This document shows positions 28,625 through 40,744 of a DNA stretch of 64,000 nucleotides, one piece after another (the first letter of the stretch is position 1; each line of letters begins with the position of its first letter). Below the pieces are notes generated by a model. That model was not told the DNA's origin, ran no database searches, and saw nothing but the letters and a program-made list of their open reading frames with translations. The position numbers and the translations under genes were made by a program. The stretch is from Clavibacter michiganensis subsp. insidiosus (lineage in GTDB: Bacteria; Actinomycetota; Actinomycetes; Actinomycetales; Microbacteriaceae): the NCBI RefSeq assembly GCF_002240565.1, contig NZ_MZMO01000001.1:1674001-1738000 (forward strand). Reading direction: 5' to 3'.

Positions 28625-30162
28625 GGCCGCCTCCAGGTCCGTCCGTCGCGGGCGAGGAGCTCGTCGGCCGAGGCCGGCCCCCAGGTGCCCGGACGGTACT
28701 GCTCGGGCTGGCCCTGCGTGCGCCAGAATTCTTCGATGGGGTCCAGGATCTTCCAGCTCAGCTCGACCTCCTGGTGGCGGGGGAAGAGCGGCGGGTCGCC
28801 GAGCAGCACGTCGAGGATGAGCCGCTCGTACGCTTCCGGGCTCGCCTCCGTGAAGGCGTGGCCGTAGCCGAAGTCCATGGTGACGTCGCGCACCTGCATC
28901 CCCGCGCCCGGCACCTTCGAGCCGAAGCGGATGGTGACGCCCTCGTCGGGCTGCACCCGGATGACGAGCGCGTTCTGGCCGAGGGCCGACGTCTGGTCCT
29001 CCGCGAACAGGTTCTGCGGAGCGCGCTTGAACACGACCGCGATCTCCGTCACGCGGCGACCGAGGCGCTTGCCCGCCCGCAGGTAGAACGGCACGCCCGA
29101 CCAGCGGCGCGTGTTGATGTCGAGGCGCATGGCCGCGTAGGTCTCGGTCAGGGACTCGGGGTCCATGCCGTCCTCGTCGAGGAAGCCCACGACCTCCTCG
29201 CCGCCCTGCCACCCGCCGGCGTACTGCCCGCGCGCCGTGGCGGTGGACAGGTCCTTCGGCAGGCGCACCGCGGACAGCACCTTCTCCTTCTCGTCCCGGA
29301 GGCTCGACGCGTCGAACGCGACGGGCTCCTCCATGGCCGTGAGGGCGAGGAGCTGCAGGAGGTGGTTCTGGATCACGTCGCGGGCCGCGCCGATGCCGTC
29401 GTAGTAGCCGGCACGGCCGCCCACGCCGATGTCCTCGGCCATGGTGATCTGCACGTGGTCCACGTAGTTGGCGTTCCACAGGGGCTCGTAGAGCTGGTTC
29501 GCGAAGCGCAGCGCCAGGATGTTCTGGACCGTCTCCTTGCCGAGATAGTGGTCGATGCGGAACACCGAGTCCGGCGGGAAGACCGACTCGACGACGGCGT
29601 TGAGCTCGCGGGCCGTCTTGAGGTCGCTCCCGAAGGGCTTCTCGATGACGACGCGGCGCCAGTGGCCCTCCTTCTGGTCCGCGAGACCCGATCGGCGGAG
29701 CTGCTCGGTGACCAGCGGGAAGGACTTCGGCGGGATCGACAGGTAGAACGCGTGGTTCCCCATCGTGCCCCGCTCGCGGTCGAGCTCCTCCGTGATGTCC
29801 TTCAGCGTCTGGAACGCCTCGTCGTCGTCGAAGGTGCCCTGCACGAAGCGGATGCCCTGCGCCAGCTGGCGCCAGACGTCCTCGTCGAACTTGGTGCGCG
29901 AGTACTGCTTGACGGCCTCGTACACGACCTGCTCGAAGTCCTGGTCCTCCCAGTCCCTCCGGGCGAAGCCGATGAGCGCGAAGCCGGGGGGCAGGAGCCC
30001 CCGGTTGGCGAGGTCGTAGACGGCCGGCATCAGCTTCTTGCGCGACAGGTCACCCGTCACGCCGAAGATGATGAGGCTGCTCGGCCCCGCGATGCGGTTC
30101 AGCCGTCGATCCGACGGGATCCGCAGTGGATTGAATTCCGGGGTGATATCCACCGGCGACAT
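28621..30162 (-). CDS. zwf: Glucose-6-phosphate 1-dehydrogenase
   Basis: A 513-residue enzyme that oxidises glucose 6-phosphate and makes NADPH. The coenzyme fingerprint is IIFGVTGDLSRKKLMPA, the substrate motif is VIEKPFGSDLKTA, and the catalytic motif is RIDHYLGKETVQNILALRFAN. ATG at 30162 is preceded by GAGGAG; the frame continues upstream into pgi without homology. It lies 38 bases after pgi and overlaps opcA (ATGA). Confidence 0.97.
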   Translation of the reverse strand: MSPVDITPEFNPLRIPSDRRLNRIAGPSSLIIFGVTGDLSRKKLMPAVYDLANRGLLPPGFALIGFARRDWEDQDFEQVVYEAVKQYSRTKFDEDVWRQLAQGIRFVQGTFDDDEAFQTLKDITEELDRERGTMGNHAFYLSIPPKSFPLVTEQLRRSGLADQKEGHWRRVVIEKPFGSDLKTARELNAVVESVFPPDSVFRIDHYLGKETVQNILALRFANQLYEPLWNANYVDHVQITMAEDIGVGGRAGYYDGIGAARDVIQNHLLQLLALTAMEEPVAFDASSLRDEKEKVLSAVRLPKDLSTATARGQYAGGWQGGEEVVGFLDEDGMDPESLTETYAAMRLDINTRRWSGVPFYLRAGKRLGRRVTEIAVVFKRAPQNLFAEDQTSALGQNALVIRVQPDEGVTIRFGSKVPGAGMQVRDVTMDFGYGHAFTEASPEAYERLILDVLLGDPPLFPRHQEVELSWKILDPIEEFWRTQGQPEQYRPGTWGPASADELLARDGRTWRRP

Positions 30163-30200
30163 GTAACTCCTCGATCTGCCGGACGGATCCGGCGATGCGG

Positions 30201-31796
30201 TCATTCGAGCGTCGAGAGCAGGGCCCGGGCGTCCGTGGTGGGGTCGGTCAGGTTCAGTCGCAGGACGGGACGGCCGTGCTCGGCGAGCACGGTGGCGTCG
30301 CCGGCGGCCTGCGCCTGGATGAGCTGCCCGAAGGTGAAGGGGCGGTCGGGGATCTCGAGATCCTCGGCCGCGTCCGCGGTGATCTGCAGGAACACGCCGA
30401 CGGGGGTGCCGCCCTTGTGGAACTGCCCCGTGGAGTGGAGGAAGCGCGGGCCCCAGCCGAACGTGACGGGACGGCCGACCTTGCGGGCGACGGCGTCGCG
30501 GAGGCGCTCGAGCTCGGGGAGCGCGAGGCGGTCGACGAATGCCTGCACGGCGACGTAGCCCGTGGGGCCGACCTGCGCGAGCAGGGCGTCGATGGCGGAG
30601 GAGACGTCGGTCGCGCCCTCGGTGACCTCGCTCGTGCCGCGCACCTCGATGCCGTCCGTCGTGACGACGGGGGCCTCGGGCGCGGGACGGTCGTCGAGCA
30701 GGCCGCGCGCGGCGACCTTGGCGGCCTCCACGTCGGGCTGGTCGAAGGGGTTGATCTCCAGCAGGCGGCCCGCGACGGCGACGGCGTACTCCCACGTGAG
30801 GATCTGCGCGCCGAGCGTGCCGCTGATGACGATCTCGCCGTCGGCCGCGTCGTGCGCGTCGACGTCGGCGACGAGCCGCGCGATCTGCAGGTCGGCGAGC
30901 CCGAGGCCCAGCTCGGGGGCGTCGGTCGGCAGCACGACGGGCAGGAGGCCCGTGCCGAGCTTGCCGGTGGACTCCGCGATGAGCTGCTCGACCCAGTCGC
31001 CGAAGCCCACGATGTGCGTGCCGTCGGAGACGATGCCGAGCTTGTCCTTGAGCGGCGAGGTGCCGGCGATCGCGGCGCCGAGCACGAGGCCCGGGTTCGA
31101 GACGTCGTCGACGGCGAGCTGCGCGGAGGCTGCCTCCGCCTCGTCGAGCAGGCCGCCGATGTCGGCGCCGGCGAGGCCGGACGGCACGAGGCCGAACGCG
31201 GTCAGCGCGCTGTAGCGGCCGCCCACGTCGGGGTCGGCGTTGAAGACGCGGTACCCGTCGGCGCGGGCCGACTCGTCGAGCGGGGAGCCCGGGTCGGTCA
31301 CGATGACGATGCGCGCGGTCGGGTCGATGCCGGCCTCGCGGAACGACTTCTCGTACACGCGCTTCTGGCTGTCCGTCTCGAGCGTGGAGCCGGACTTGGA
31401 GGAGATGACGACGGCCGTCGTGGCGAGGCGGTCGGCGAGCGCGGCGAGCACCTGGCCCGGGTCGGTCGAGTCGAGGACCGTGAGCTCGACGCCCGCGGTG
31501 CGCGTGATGACCTCGGGCGCGAGCGAGGATCCGCCCATGCCCCCGAGGACGATGTGGTCGACGCCCTGGCCGCGGAGCTCCTCGCGGAGCGCGGTGATCT
31601 CGGCGACGAGGGGACGCGAGACGGAGACCGCCTGGGTCCAGCCGAGGCGCTTGGTGGCCTCGGACTCGGCGTCGGGGCCCCAGAGGGTTCCGTCGAGCCC
31701 CGTGATGCCGGACGCGACGTGCGCCTCGACGAGCGCGGGCACGTGGGTCTCGACGGCCGTGGCCGCCGCGCCGCTCAGCGCGATGCGGACGCTCAC
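30201..31796 (-). CDS. pgi: Glucose-6-phosphate isomerase (SIS-fold, tal-linked type)
   Basis: A 531-residue isomerase joining glycolysis and the pentose phosphate pathway. SIS-fold motifs are [15 protein letters not shown] and [21 protein letters not shown]. The sequence differs from the Escherichia coli type (which has GIGGSDLGP) and resembles the isomerase half of bifunctional transaldolase/glucose-6-phosphate isomerase proteins. The GTG at 31796 overlaps the tal stop by 4 bases (GTGA), so the two are tightly coupled. The upstream extension to 31844 overlaps tal and lacks homology. Confidence 0.9.
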   Translation of the reverse strand: MSVRIALSGAAATAVETHVPALVEAHVASGITGLDGTLWGPDAESEATKRLGWTQAVSVSRPLVAEITALREELRGQGVDHIVLGGMGGSSLAPEVITRTAGVELTVLDSTDPGQVLAALADRLATTAVVISSKSGSTLETDSQKRVYEKSFREAGIDPTARIVIVTDPGSPLDESARADGYRVFNADPDVGGRYSALTAFGLVPSGLAGADIGGLLDEAEAASAQLAVDDVSNPGLVLGAAIAGTSPLKDKLGIVSDGTHIVGFGDWVEQLIAESTGKLGTGLLPVVLPTDAPELGLGLADLQIARLVADVDAHDAADGEIVISGTLGAQILTWEYAVAVAGRLLEINPFDQPDVEAAKVAARGLLDDRPAPEAPVVTTDGIEVRGTSEVTEGATDVSSAIDALLAQVGPTGYVAVQAFVDRLALPELERLRDAVARKVGRPVTFGWGPRFLHSTGQFHKGGTPVGVFLQITADAAEDLEIPDRPFTFGQLIQAQAAGDATVLAEHGRPVLRLNLTDPTTDARALLSTLE

Positions 31797-32908
31797 TTGG
31801 CGCCGTCCAGGGCGGTCGTGACGGTCTCGATGAGCTCGCTCCACGACACCTTGAACTTCTCGACGCCCTCCTTCTCGAGGAGCTCGGTGACCTCCTTGTA
31901 GGAGATGCCCAGCGCGTCGACCTGGTTGAGGACCTCGTTCGCGGCGTCGTAGGAGCCCGTGATCGTGTCGCCCTCGATGACGCCGTGGTCGAACGTGGCG
32001 TCGAGCGTCTTCTCCGGCATCGTGTTGACGACGTCCGCGGCCACGAGCTGCGTCACGTAGAGGGTGTCGGGCAGGTCAGGGCTCTTGACGCCCGTCGACG
32101 CCCAGAGGGGGCGCTGCTTGTTGGCGCCGGCGCCGAGGAGGCCCTGGGCCCGCTCGGACGCGAAGGACTGCTCGAAGGCCTGGTAGGCGAGCTGCGCGTT
32201 GGCGACGCCGGCCTTGCTCTTGAGCGCGGCGGCCTCGTCGGTGCCGACCGCGTTGAGGCGCTTGTCGATCTCGGTGTCGACGCGCGACACGAAGAAGGAG
32301 GCGACCGAGTGGATGGTCGACAGGTCGATGCCCGCCGCCTTGGCCTTCTCGAGGCCGGTGAGGTACGCGTTGATGACCTCGCGGTAGCGCTCGAGCGAGA
32401 AGATCAGGGTCACGTTGACGCTGATGCCGGCGCCGATGACCTCGGTGATCGCCTCGAGGCCCTCGCGGGTCGCGGGGATCTTGATCATGACGTTCGGCTC
32501 GGCGATCTTGTCCCAGAGCTTGTGGGCCTCGTCGATGGTCGCCTGCGTGTCGTTGGCGAAGTCGGGGGAGACCTCGATGGAGACGCGGCCGTCGAAGCCG
32601 GCGGTGCGGTCGTAGACCGGGCGGAAGATGCGCGCGGCCTCGCCGACGTCGCGGGTGGTGATCTCGAAGACCGCGCGGTCGACGTCGGCTCCGTCGGCCG
32701 CGAGCTCGCGGACCTGGGCGTCGTACGCCTCGCCCTTGGCGAGCGCCGACGCGAAGATGGTGGGGTTCGTCGTGATGCCGACGACGTCGCGCTCGGCGAT
32801 CACCTTCTCGATGCCCTTGGCATCGATGCGCTCGCGGGACAGGTCGTCGAGCCAGATGCTGACGCCCGCGGCGGAGAGCTGCGCGGTGGGGGAAGTGGTG
32901 TCGGTCAT
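31793..32908 (-). CDS. tal: Transaldolase
   Basis: A 371-residue transaldolase moving a dihydroxyacetone unit between sugar phosphates. The Schiff-base lysine lies in [15 protein letters not shown]. The N-terminal [14 protein letters not shown] and [11 protein letters not shown] are typical of the actinobacterial long form. The ATG at 32908 has AAGAAGG 4-5 bases upstream, and the longer frame lacks homology. It ends by overlapping pgi, and 151 bases containing two hairpins separate it from tkt. Confidence 0.95.
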   Translation of the reverse strand: MTDTTSPTAQLSAAGVSIWLDDLSRERIDAKGIEKVIAERDVVGITTNPTIFASALAKGEAYDAQVRELAADGADVDRAVFEITTRDVGEAARIFRPVYDRTAGFDGRVSIEVSPDFANDTQATIDEAHKLWDKIAEPNVMIKIPATREGLEAITEVIGAGISVNVTLIFSLERYREVINAYLTGLEKAKAAGIDLSTIHSVASFFVSRVDTEIDKRLNAVGTDEAAALKSKAGVANAQLAYQAFEQSFASERAQGLLGAGANKQRPLWASTGVKSPDLPDTLYVTQLVAADVVNTMPEKTLDATFDHGVIEGDTITGSYDAANEVLNQVDALGISYKEVTELLEKEGVEKFKVSWSELIETVTTALDGAK

Positions 32909-32941
32909 GTTGCCTTCTTCTCGCTGGTTGTGAGGTTCGGG

Positions 32942-32967
32942 GGAGGGGCGCACGCGTGCGCCCCTCC
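32942..32967 (-). terminator. Perfect 26-bp palindrome downstream of tkt
   Basis: GGAGGGGCGCACG / CGTGCGCCCCTCC, 13-bp arms with no spacer, between the tkt stop (33060) and the tal ATG (32908). It can form a stem-loop that would reduce read-through from tkt into tal. Confidence 0.6.
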
Positions 32968-32975
32968 GGGTGCCC

Positions 32976-33005
32976 GACCGGACCGCCTTCGCAGGCGTGC
33001 CGGTC
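32976..33005 (-). terminator. Second hairpin between tkt and tal
   Basis: GACCGG/CCGGTC outer arms, then a 2x2 internal loop and an inner CGCCT/AGGCG stem with a 4-base loop. It lies 55 bases after the tkt stop and probably acts with the palindrome at 32942. Confidence 0.5.
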
Positions 33006-33059
33006 AGGGCGGGCCGGCGGGGAGCGGAGCAGCTCGGCCGCCCCGCTCCTCGTCAGCTT

Positions 33060-35150
<2,091 letters not shown>

Positions 35151-35200
35151 TTGGTTCTAGCCCTTCTGAAGATGGGGGAGGCCCAGCCGGACCGCCTATC

Positions 35201-35206
35201 AGTATA
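35201..35206 (-). promoter_or_regulatory. -10 element for tkt
   Basis: TATACT on the minus strand, the closest match to the consensus in the window. It gives a leader of about 45 bases. Inverted repeats lie immediately upstream of it. Confidence 0.6.
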
Positions 35207-35207
35207 G

Positions 35208-35235
35208 GGAACACCCACCTGGCCCCAGGTGTTCC
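35208..35235. promoter_or_regulatory. Nested inverted repeats in the tkt promoter (candidate operator)
   Basis: Outer arms GGAACACC (35208-35215) and GGTGTTCC (35228-35235) enclose an inner palindrome ACCTGG-CC-CCAGGT (35217-35230). The element fills the space where the -35 and spacer of the tkt promoter should be, so a bound protein would control tkt. The regulator is unknown. Confidence 0.45.
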
Positions 35236-35285
35236 GAGCCCGTCGCGACGGGCCCGACGCGGCTCGGCTCGCAGGGGCCGTGGCC

Positions 35286-35291
35286 TACCAT
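35286..35291 (+). promoter_or_regulatory. Putative -10 for ctaB
   Basis: TACCAT, giving a leader of about 25 bases before the ATG at 35324. Confidence 0.4.
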
Positions 35292-35323
35292 GGGGAGGGA
35301 ATGTCCGGCGAGTTAGAGGTGCG

Positions 35324-36244
35324 ATGAACGTTGCGGTGCAGAGTCGGGTCGATCGGGAGACGATCGGCGTGGCGAGGAAGACCAAGGCGTACGTCGCACT
35401 GACGAAGCCGCGCGTGATCGAGCTCCTGCTCGTGACCACCGCGCCCGTCATGATCCTCGCCCAGGGCGGGTGGCCGAACCCCTGGCTGATCCTCGGCGTC
35501 CTCGTCGGCGGCACGCTCAGCGCGGGCAGCGCCAACGCGTTCAACTGCTACATCGACCGCGACATCGACCGCGTCATGAAGCGCACGCAGCGCCGGCCCC
35601 TGGTGACGGGGGAGCTGTCGGACCGCCAGGCCCTCGTCTTCGCCTGGATCATCGGCGTGGCCAGCATCGTGTGGCTCGGTGTCATCTCCAACTGGCTGGC
35701 CGCGGCGCTCTCGCTCGCCGCCATCCTCTTCTACGTGTTCGTCTACACGCTGTGGCTGAAGCGCCGCACGCCGCAGAACATCGTCTGGGGCGGCGCCGCC
35801 GGGTGCATGCCCGTGCTGATCGGCTGGGCGGCCGTCACGGGGGACATCTCCTGGGCGCCCGTGATCCTCTTCATGATCGTGTTCCTCTGGACACCGCCGC
35901 ACTACTGGCCGCTCTCCATGAAGTACCGCGACGACTACGCCTCGGTGAACGTGCCCATGCTCGCCGTCGTCCGCGGCCGGGCCGCCGTGGGCCTGCAGAC
36001 CATCCTCTACGCGTGGGCCACGCTCGCCTGCTCGCTGCTGCTCATCCCCGTCGCGGGCATGGGCCTCGTGTACGCGCTCGCCGCGCTCGCGGGCGGCGGC
36101 TGGTTCGTCTACGAGACGCACCGCCTGTACGACCTCGCGGTGCGCCACGAGCCCATCAAGCCGATGCGCGTGTTCCACGCGTCCATCTCCTACCTCTCCC
36201 TGCTCTTCCTCGCGGTGGGCATCGACCCGCTGCTGCCCTTCTGA
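35324..36244 (+). CDS. ctaB: Protoheme IX farnesyltransferase (heme O synthase)
   Basis: A 306-residue UbiA-family membrane prenyltransferase that adds farnesyl to heme B, making heme O for cytochrome oxidase. The first Asp-rich motif is [20 protein letters not shown] and the second is the region [15 protein letters not shown]. Eight to nine hydrophobic segments are visible. ATG at 35324 has AGAGG 5 bases upstream. It is divergent from tkt, and ctaA lies downstream in the opposite orientation. Confidence 0.95.
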   Translation: MNVAVQSRVDRETIGVARKTKAYVALTKPRVIELLLVTTAPVMILAQGGWPNPWLILGVLVGGTLSAGSANAFNCYIDRDIDRVMKRTQRRPLVTGELSDRQALVFAWIIGVASIVWLGVISNWLAAALSLAAILFYVFVYTLWLKRRTPQNIVWGGAAGCMPVLIGWAAVTGDISWAPVILFMIVFLWTPPHYWPLSMKYRDDYASVNVPMLAVVRGRAAVGLQTILYAWATLACSLLLIPVAGMGLVYALAALAGGGWFVYETHRLYDLAVRHEPIKPMRVFHASISYLSLLFLAVGIDPLLPF

Positions 36245-36411
36245 TCGCGGCGGTGGGGCGCCGCCCCTGCTGATGACCGCGTCCCCGCGCCGGATCGACA
36301 CGGTGCGGGCCTCGACGCCCTGACGGGCCGGCGACGGCGCTGCCGACGCGGCCGACGGGGGGCATGCTTGCCCGTGACCGACGGGGGCGGACCGGGATCC
36401 CGACGCGGGCG

Positions 36412-36428
36412 GGCGGATCAGATCCGCC
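36412..36428 (+). terminator. Possible ctaB terminator
   Basis: GGCGGA-TCAGA-TCCGCC, a 6-bp stem in the 262-bp convergent gap between ctaB and ctaA. The position, 168 bases after the ctaB stop, is late. No gene was found in this gap. Confidence 0.35.
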
Positions 36429-36453
36429 GACCGCGCTCCGGCGCCGGACGCGA

Positions 36454-36489
36454 CGACGCCCGCCGCGAGCGGGGTTCGGGCGGGCGTCG
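36454..36489 (-). terminator. ctaA terminator
   Basis: Perfect 11-bp stem (CGACGCCCGCC / GGCGGGCGTCG) with a 14-base loop, 17 bases beyond the ctaA stop on the minus strand. Confidence 0.65.
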
Positions 36490-36506
36490 GCGGGACCGTC
36501 GGGGGA

Positions 36507-37517
36507 TCACCCCACGTGGGCGGAGCGCCGCACCTCCGCGGGCGTGAGCCGGATGACGTCCGCGCGTCGCGTGGTGCTCAGCAGCGTGGCCGTCATGGCG
36601 GACGCCAGCAGGCACGCCAGGACCATGTGCAGCCCCACGAGGAACTCGGGGAGGCCCGTCCGCGCCTGGATGAGGCCCACGGCGATCTGCGCGAGCTCGG
36701 CGGAGAGCAGCACCCGGGTCCAGCGCGAGACGGCCGTCCAGCCGTTGCGCGCCGCGATGACCACGAGGGCGATCGTGAGGCCGAAGGTCGTGTAGGCCGG
36801 CCAGCTGTGGACGTGCTGCAGCAGCTCCGGGTCGAGCCCGTTGCGCGCCGCCCCCTGGTCGCCGGCGTGGGGGCCGGATCCGGTGACGACGATGCCCACC
36901 AGGATCGTGATGCCCACGACCACGGCGGTGATCCGGGCGAGGACCAGGAACGAGGACGGGACCGAGCGCTCGGCCTCGTCCAGCGGGTGGTAGGTGCGCC
37001 ATACGAGCACGGTGGACAGCACGACGAGCACCGCCGACACGACGAAGTGCAGGCCGACGATGTAGGGGTTCAGCCCGGTGAGCACCGTGATCCCGCCGAT
37101 GACGCCCTGCGCGGGGATGCCGAGGCCGATGGCGAGCGCGATCGAGAAGAGCCCGCGTCCGCGGTTCCGCAGGCGGAGCACGGCGAGGAAGGTGGCGATC
37201 GCCACGATCACCAGCACGAAGGTGAGCAGGCGGTTGCCGAACTCGATGATCCCGTGCACGCCCATCTCGGGCGTCGAGACGAAGGAGTCGGCGGTGCACC
37301 TCGGCCAGGTGGGGCAGCCGAGGCCCGAACCCGTGAGCCGGACGAGCCCGCCCGTGCCGACCACGAGCGTCTGCACGACGAGCGTCGTCCAGACGAGGAC
37401 GCGCGTGGCCCGCGTGATCCCGTCCGGCAGCCGCTCCCGCAGCCGCCTCGTGACCATGAGGGTCTGACCTAGCACGCTCCCACTGGGAGACTGCCCCGCA
37501 TCGGTGCCGTGAGTCAC
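36507..37517 (-). CDS. ctaA: Heme A synthase (COX15/CtaA)
   Basis: A 336-residue integral membrane enzyme that oxidises the C8 methyl of heme O to make heme A. About eight transmembrane helices are visible. The extracytoplasmic Cys pair lies in [12 protein letters not shown], and helix histidines lie in [35 protein letters not shown] and [14 protein letters not shown] at 37517 has GGAAGG upstream; an alternative start is the Met at residue 21. It is convergent with ctaB, its pathway partner, and divergent from sufB. Confidence 0.94.
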   Translation of the reverse strand: MTHGTDAGQSPSGSVLGQTLMVTRRLRERLPDGITRATRVLVWTTLVVQTLVVGTGGLVRLTGSGLGCPTWPRCTADSFVSTPEMGVHGIIEFGNRLLTFVLVIVAIATFLAVLRLRNRGRGLFSIALAIGLGIPAQGVIGGITVLTGLNPYIVGLHFVVSAVLVVLSTVLVWRTYHPLDEAERSVPSSFLVLARITAVVVGITILVGIVVTGSGPHAGDQGAARNGLDPELLQHVHSWPAYTTFGLTIALVVIAARNGWTAVSRWTRVLLSAELAQIAVGLIQARTGLPEFLVGLHMVLACLLASAMTATLLSTTRRADVIRLTPAEVRRSAHVG

Positions 37518-37548
37518 TGCCTGCCTTCCGTGCCCGCTGGATTGCCCG

Positions 37549-37554
37549 TAGAAT
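37549..37554 (+). promoter_or_regulatory. Putative distal -10 for the suf operon
   Basis: TAGAAT, which would give a leader of about 220 bases before sufB. No closer convincing -10 was seen. The leader has no supported ORF; the sufB frame stays open back to 37565 but carries no SufB homology there. Confidence 0.4.
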
Positions 37555-37783
37555 CGGGTGGTTCGTGGAACACGTCGGGTCTTGCAGCATCCGGCACGTC
37601 GGCGAGGACGGCGGGAACAAGTCCACCCGCGTTCCTGTTCATCCTAAGAGGGGCGCGGGGCGTCAAGCCGCCGCATCCCGGACACCCACAGTCTTCCTCT
37701 CGTCACCGAAGCGGCGTCGCCGTGCGGGAGGCACATGCCGATACGGCGCTGATACGCCCAGATCGTCAGGAAAGCAGGTAGCC

Positions 37784-39202
37784 ATGTCAGATGTGCTCAT
37801 CGACCGACCGGAGCTCGAGAGCCTGGGGCAGTACGAGTTCGGCTGGTCCGACTCGGACGTCGCCGGCGCCTCGGCCAAGCGCGGCATCTCCCCCCAGGTC
37901 GTCGCGGACATCTCGCGGCGCAAGGACGAGCCCGAGTGGATGCTCGCCAACCGCATGAAGGGCTACGAGCTCTTCGGCAAGAAGCCCATGCCGACGTGGG
38001 GCGCCGATCTCTCCGGCATCGACTTCGACAACATCAAGTACTTCGTGCGCTCCACGGAGAAGCAGGCCCAGACGTGGGAGGACCTGCCCGACGACATCAA
38101 GAACACGTACGAGCGGCTCGGCATCCCCGAGGCGGAGCGCCAGCGCCTCGTCTCCGGCGTCGCGGCCCAATACGAGTCCGAGGTCGTCTTCCACTCCATC
38201 CAGAAGGAGCTCGAGGACCAGGGCGTCATCTTCATGGACACCGACACGGCGCTCCGCGAGCACCCGGAGTTGTTCAAGGAGTACTTCGGCACCGTGATCC
38301 CCGCGGGGGACAACAAGTTCGCCGCGCTGAACACGGCCGTCTGGTCCGGCGGATCGTTCGTGTACGTGCCCAAGGGCGTGCACGTCGAGATCCCGCTGCA
38401 GGCGTACTTCCGCATCAACACCGAGAACATGGGCCAGTTCGAGCGGACGCTGATCATCGCGGACGAGGGCAGCTACGTCCACTACATCGAGGGCTGCACG
38501 GCCCCCATCTACAAGTCCGACTCGCTGCACTCCGCGGTCGTCGAGATCATCGTGAAGAAGGACGCTCGCGTCCGCTACACGACCATCCAGAACTGGTCGA
38601 ACAACGTCTACAACCTCGTCACCAAGCGCGCCACGGCGGCCGAGGGCGCGACCATGGAGTGGATCGACGGCAACATCGGCTCCAAGGTCACGATGAAGTA
38701 CCCCTCCATCTACCTCATGGGCGAGCGCGCCAAGGGCGAGACCCTCTCGGTCGCCTTCGCGGGCCCCGGCCAGCACCAGGACGCCGGCGCGAAGATGGTG
38801 CACATGGCGCCGTACACGCAGTCGTCGATCGTCTCGAAGTCGATCGCGCGCGGCGGCGGCCGGGCCGGCTACCGCGGCGAGATCCGCGTGGACGCGGCGG
38901 CGCACCACTCCGCCAACACCGTCCGCTGCGACGCCCTGCTGGTCGACACCATCTCCCGCTCGGACACGTACCCCGCGATCGACATCCGCGTGGACGACGT
39001 GCAGCTCGGCCACGAGGCCACGGTCTCGCGCGTCAGCGAGGAGCAGCTGTTCTACCTGATGAGCCGGGGCATGCCCGAGGACGAGGCCATGGCCATGATC
39101 GTCCGCGGCTTCATCGAGCCCATCGCCCGAGAGCTGCCCATGGAGTACGCGCTCGAACTCAACAAGCTCATCGAGATGGGCATGGAAGGATCCGTCGGCT
39201 AG
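37784..39202 (+). CDS. sufB: Fe-S cluster assembly scaffold SufB
   Basis: A 472-residue core subunit of the SufBCD scaffold on which Fe-S clusters are built. It has the typical N-terminal helix region ([18 protein letters not shown]) and the beta-helix ([41 protein letters not shown]). The conserved C-terminal block is [16 protein letters not shown] followed by [28 protein letters not shown] at 37784 follows AGGAAAG/AGG. It is directly followed by sufD with no gap. Confidence 0.97.
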   Translation: MSDVLIDRPELESLGQYEFGWSDSDVAGASAKRGISPQVVADISRRKDEPEWMLANRMKGYELFGKKPMPTWGADLSGIDFDNIKYFVRSTEKQAQTWEDLPDDIKNTYERLGIPEAERQRLVSGVAAQYESEVVFHSIQKELEDQGVIFMDTDTALREHPELFKEYFGTVIPAGDNKFAALNTAVWSGGSFVYVPKGVHVEIPLQAYFRINTENMGQFERTLIIADEGSYVHYIEGCTAPIYKSDSLHSAVVEIIVKKDARVRYTTIQNWSNNVYNLVTKRATAAEGATMEWIDGNIGSKVTMKYPSIYLMGERAKGETLSVAFAGPGQHQDAGAKMVHMAPYTQSSIVSKSIARGGGRAGYRGEIRVDAAAHHSANTVRCDALLVDTISRSDTYPAIDIRVDDVQLGHEATVSRVSEEQLFYLMSRGMPEDEAMAMIVRGFIEPIARELPMEYALELNKLIEMGMEGSVG

Positions 39203-40414
39203 ATGACGACCCCACTCGCCACCACAGAAGCCCCCGTCCCCGCCGACCAGCACGGCGCCCGGGCGCACACCGACGGAGGGTGGGCGACCGTCCCCATCCA
39301 GACGCGCTCCGAGCGCTTCACGTCCACGGACGTCGAGGCGTTCGAGGCCGTGACCGGCCGCGAGGCCGTCTGGAAGCTGACGCCCGTCCGCCGGCTCGAC
39401 GACCTCATCGCCGGTCCGCTCGACGGCTCGCGCTACCCGGTGACCAGCTCCGAGGCCGCGGGCACGTCCGTCTCCTGGATCCCCCGGGATGACGCGCGCG
39501 TAGGCACCGCGGGAGCCCCCGAGGACCGCGCCCAGGCCAACGCCTGGTCGTCCTTCGGCGAGGCGCTCGCCATCGACGTCACGGGGGAGGAGCGGGTCAT
39601 CGTCACGGTCGGCCGCTCCGAGCTCGGCTCCGCGCCCCGCGCCGCGCACACCGTCATCACGGCGGCGCCCTTCAGCCGCGGCGTCGTCATCCTCGACAAC
39701 GCCGGATCGGCGTCCCTCGCCGAGAACGTCGAGATCGTCGTCGGCGACCAGGCCGAGCTCACCGTCGTCACCGTCCAGCAGTGGGACGACGAGGCGCGCC
39801 ACCTCGCGGCGCACCAGGCCGTCGTCGGCCGCGACGCCAAGCTCAAGCACGTGGTGGTGACGCTCGGCGGATCCATCGTCCGGGTCAACCCCTCCGCCCA
39901 CCTCTCGAACGAGGGCGCCGACGGCGAGCTGCTCGGCGTGTACTTCGCCGACGCGGGCCAGCACCTCGAGCAGCAGGTGTACGTCGACCACGACGCGCCG
40001 AACACCCGCAGCCGCGTCACGTACAAGGGCGCGCTGCAGGGGAAGGGCGCCCGCACGGTCTGGATCGGCGACGTCCTCATCCGCCGCTCCGCGCCCGGCA
40101 CCGACAGCTACGAGCAGAACCGCAACCTCGTCCTCACGGACGGCACGCGCGCCGACTCCGTCCCGAACCTCGAGATCGAGACCGGCGACATCGCCGGCGC
40201 CGGCCACGCGAGCGCCACGGGCCGCTTCGACGACGAGCAGCTGTTCTACCTGCAGGCCCGTGGCATCACGGAGGAGGAGGCCAGGCGCCTCGTCGTGCGC
40301 GGGTTCCTCAGCGAGATCGTGCAGCAGATCGGCGTCCCCGACCTCGAGGAACGGCTCCAGGCCGCCATCGAGGCCGAGCTGTCCACCCCCGCGGCCGGGA
40401 CGGTCGCGCGATGA
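39203..40414 (+). CDS. sufD: Fe-S cluster assembly protein SufD
   Basis: A 403-residue SufB paralogue and partner in the SufBC2D complex. The beta-helix core (YVDHDAPNTRSRVTYKGAL) and the C-terminal ASATGRFDDEQLFYLQARGITEEEARRLVVRGF are conserved. Its ATG immediately follows the sufB stop. It ends by overlapping the Rieske gene (ATGA). The N-terminal 30 residues are variable and low complexity. Confidence 0.94.
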   Translation: MTTPLATTEAPVPADQHGARAHTDGGWATVPIQTRSERFTSTDVEAFEAVTGREAVWKLTPVRRLDDLIAGPLDGSRYPVTSSEAAGTSVSWIPRDDARVGTAGAPEDRAQANAWSSFGEALAIDVTGEERVIVTVGRSELGSAPRAAHTVITAAPFSRGVVILDNAGSASLAENVEIVVGDQAELTVVTVQQWDDEARHLAAHQAVVGRDAKLKHVVVTLGGSIVRVNPSAHLSNEGADGELLGVYFADAGQHLEQQVYVDHDAPNTRSRVTYKGALQGKGARTVWIGDVLIRRSAPGTDSYEQNRNLVLTDGTRADSVPNLEIETGDIAGAGHASATGRFDDEQLFYLQARGITEEEARRLVVRGFLSEIVQQIGVPDLEERLQAAIEAELSTPAAGTVAR

Positions 40415-40731
40415 CCGCCGTCCGCATCTGCGCCGTCGACGAGCTCGGCGAGAACGAGGCGCTCCGCATCGAGATCGAGGGCCTCGCCATCGCTCTCGTG
40501 AAGGACTCCTCCGGCACGGTGCACGCCATCGGCGACACCTGTACGCACGGCGACATCTCGCTGGCCGAGGGCTTCGTCGAGGGCGACACCCTGGAGTGCT
40601 GGGCCCACGGCTCCAAGTTCTCCCTCGAGACGGGAAAGCCGCGCACGCTGCCGGCCTACGAGCCCGTCCCCGTCTACCCCGTGTCGATCGTGGACGGCGA
40701 CATCCACATCGACACCACCCCGAAGAGCTAG
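40411..40731 (+). CDS. Rieske [2Fe-2S] ferredoxin-like protein
   Basis: A 106-residue single-domain Rieske protein of the non-heme oxygenase ferredoxin type. Cluster ligands are C44-x-H46 (CTHG) and C63-x2-H66 (CWAHG). It has no signal peptide or transmembrane helix, so it is a soluble cytoplasmic electron carrier. The location inside the suf operon, overlapping sufD and 13 bases before sufC, suggests a role linked to cluster assembly, perhaps electron supply; this is inference. No oxygenase gene is nearby. Confidence 0.93.
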   Translation: MTAVRICAVDELGENEALRIEIEGLAIALVKDSSGTVHAIGDTCTHGDISLAEGFVEGDTLECWAHGSKFSLETGKPRTLPAYEPVPVYPVSIVDGDIHIDTTPKS

Positions 40732-40744
40732 AGGAACCGCACGC

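Noticed and set aside
37565..37783. Extended sufB reading frame in the leader
   Set aside because: The 73 extra residues have low complexity, no SufB homology and no ribosome-binding site; AGGAAAG precedes the ATG at 37784.
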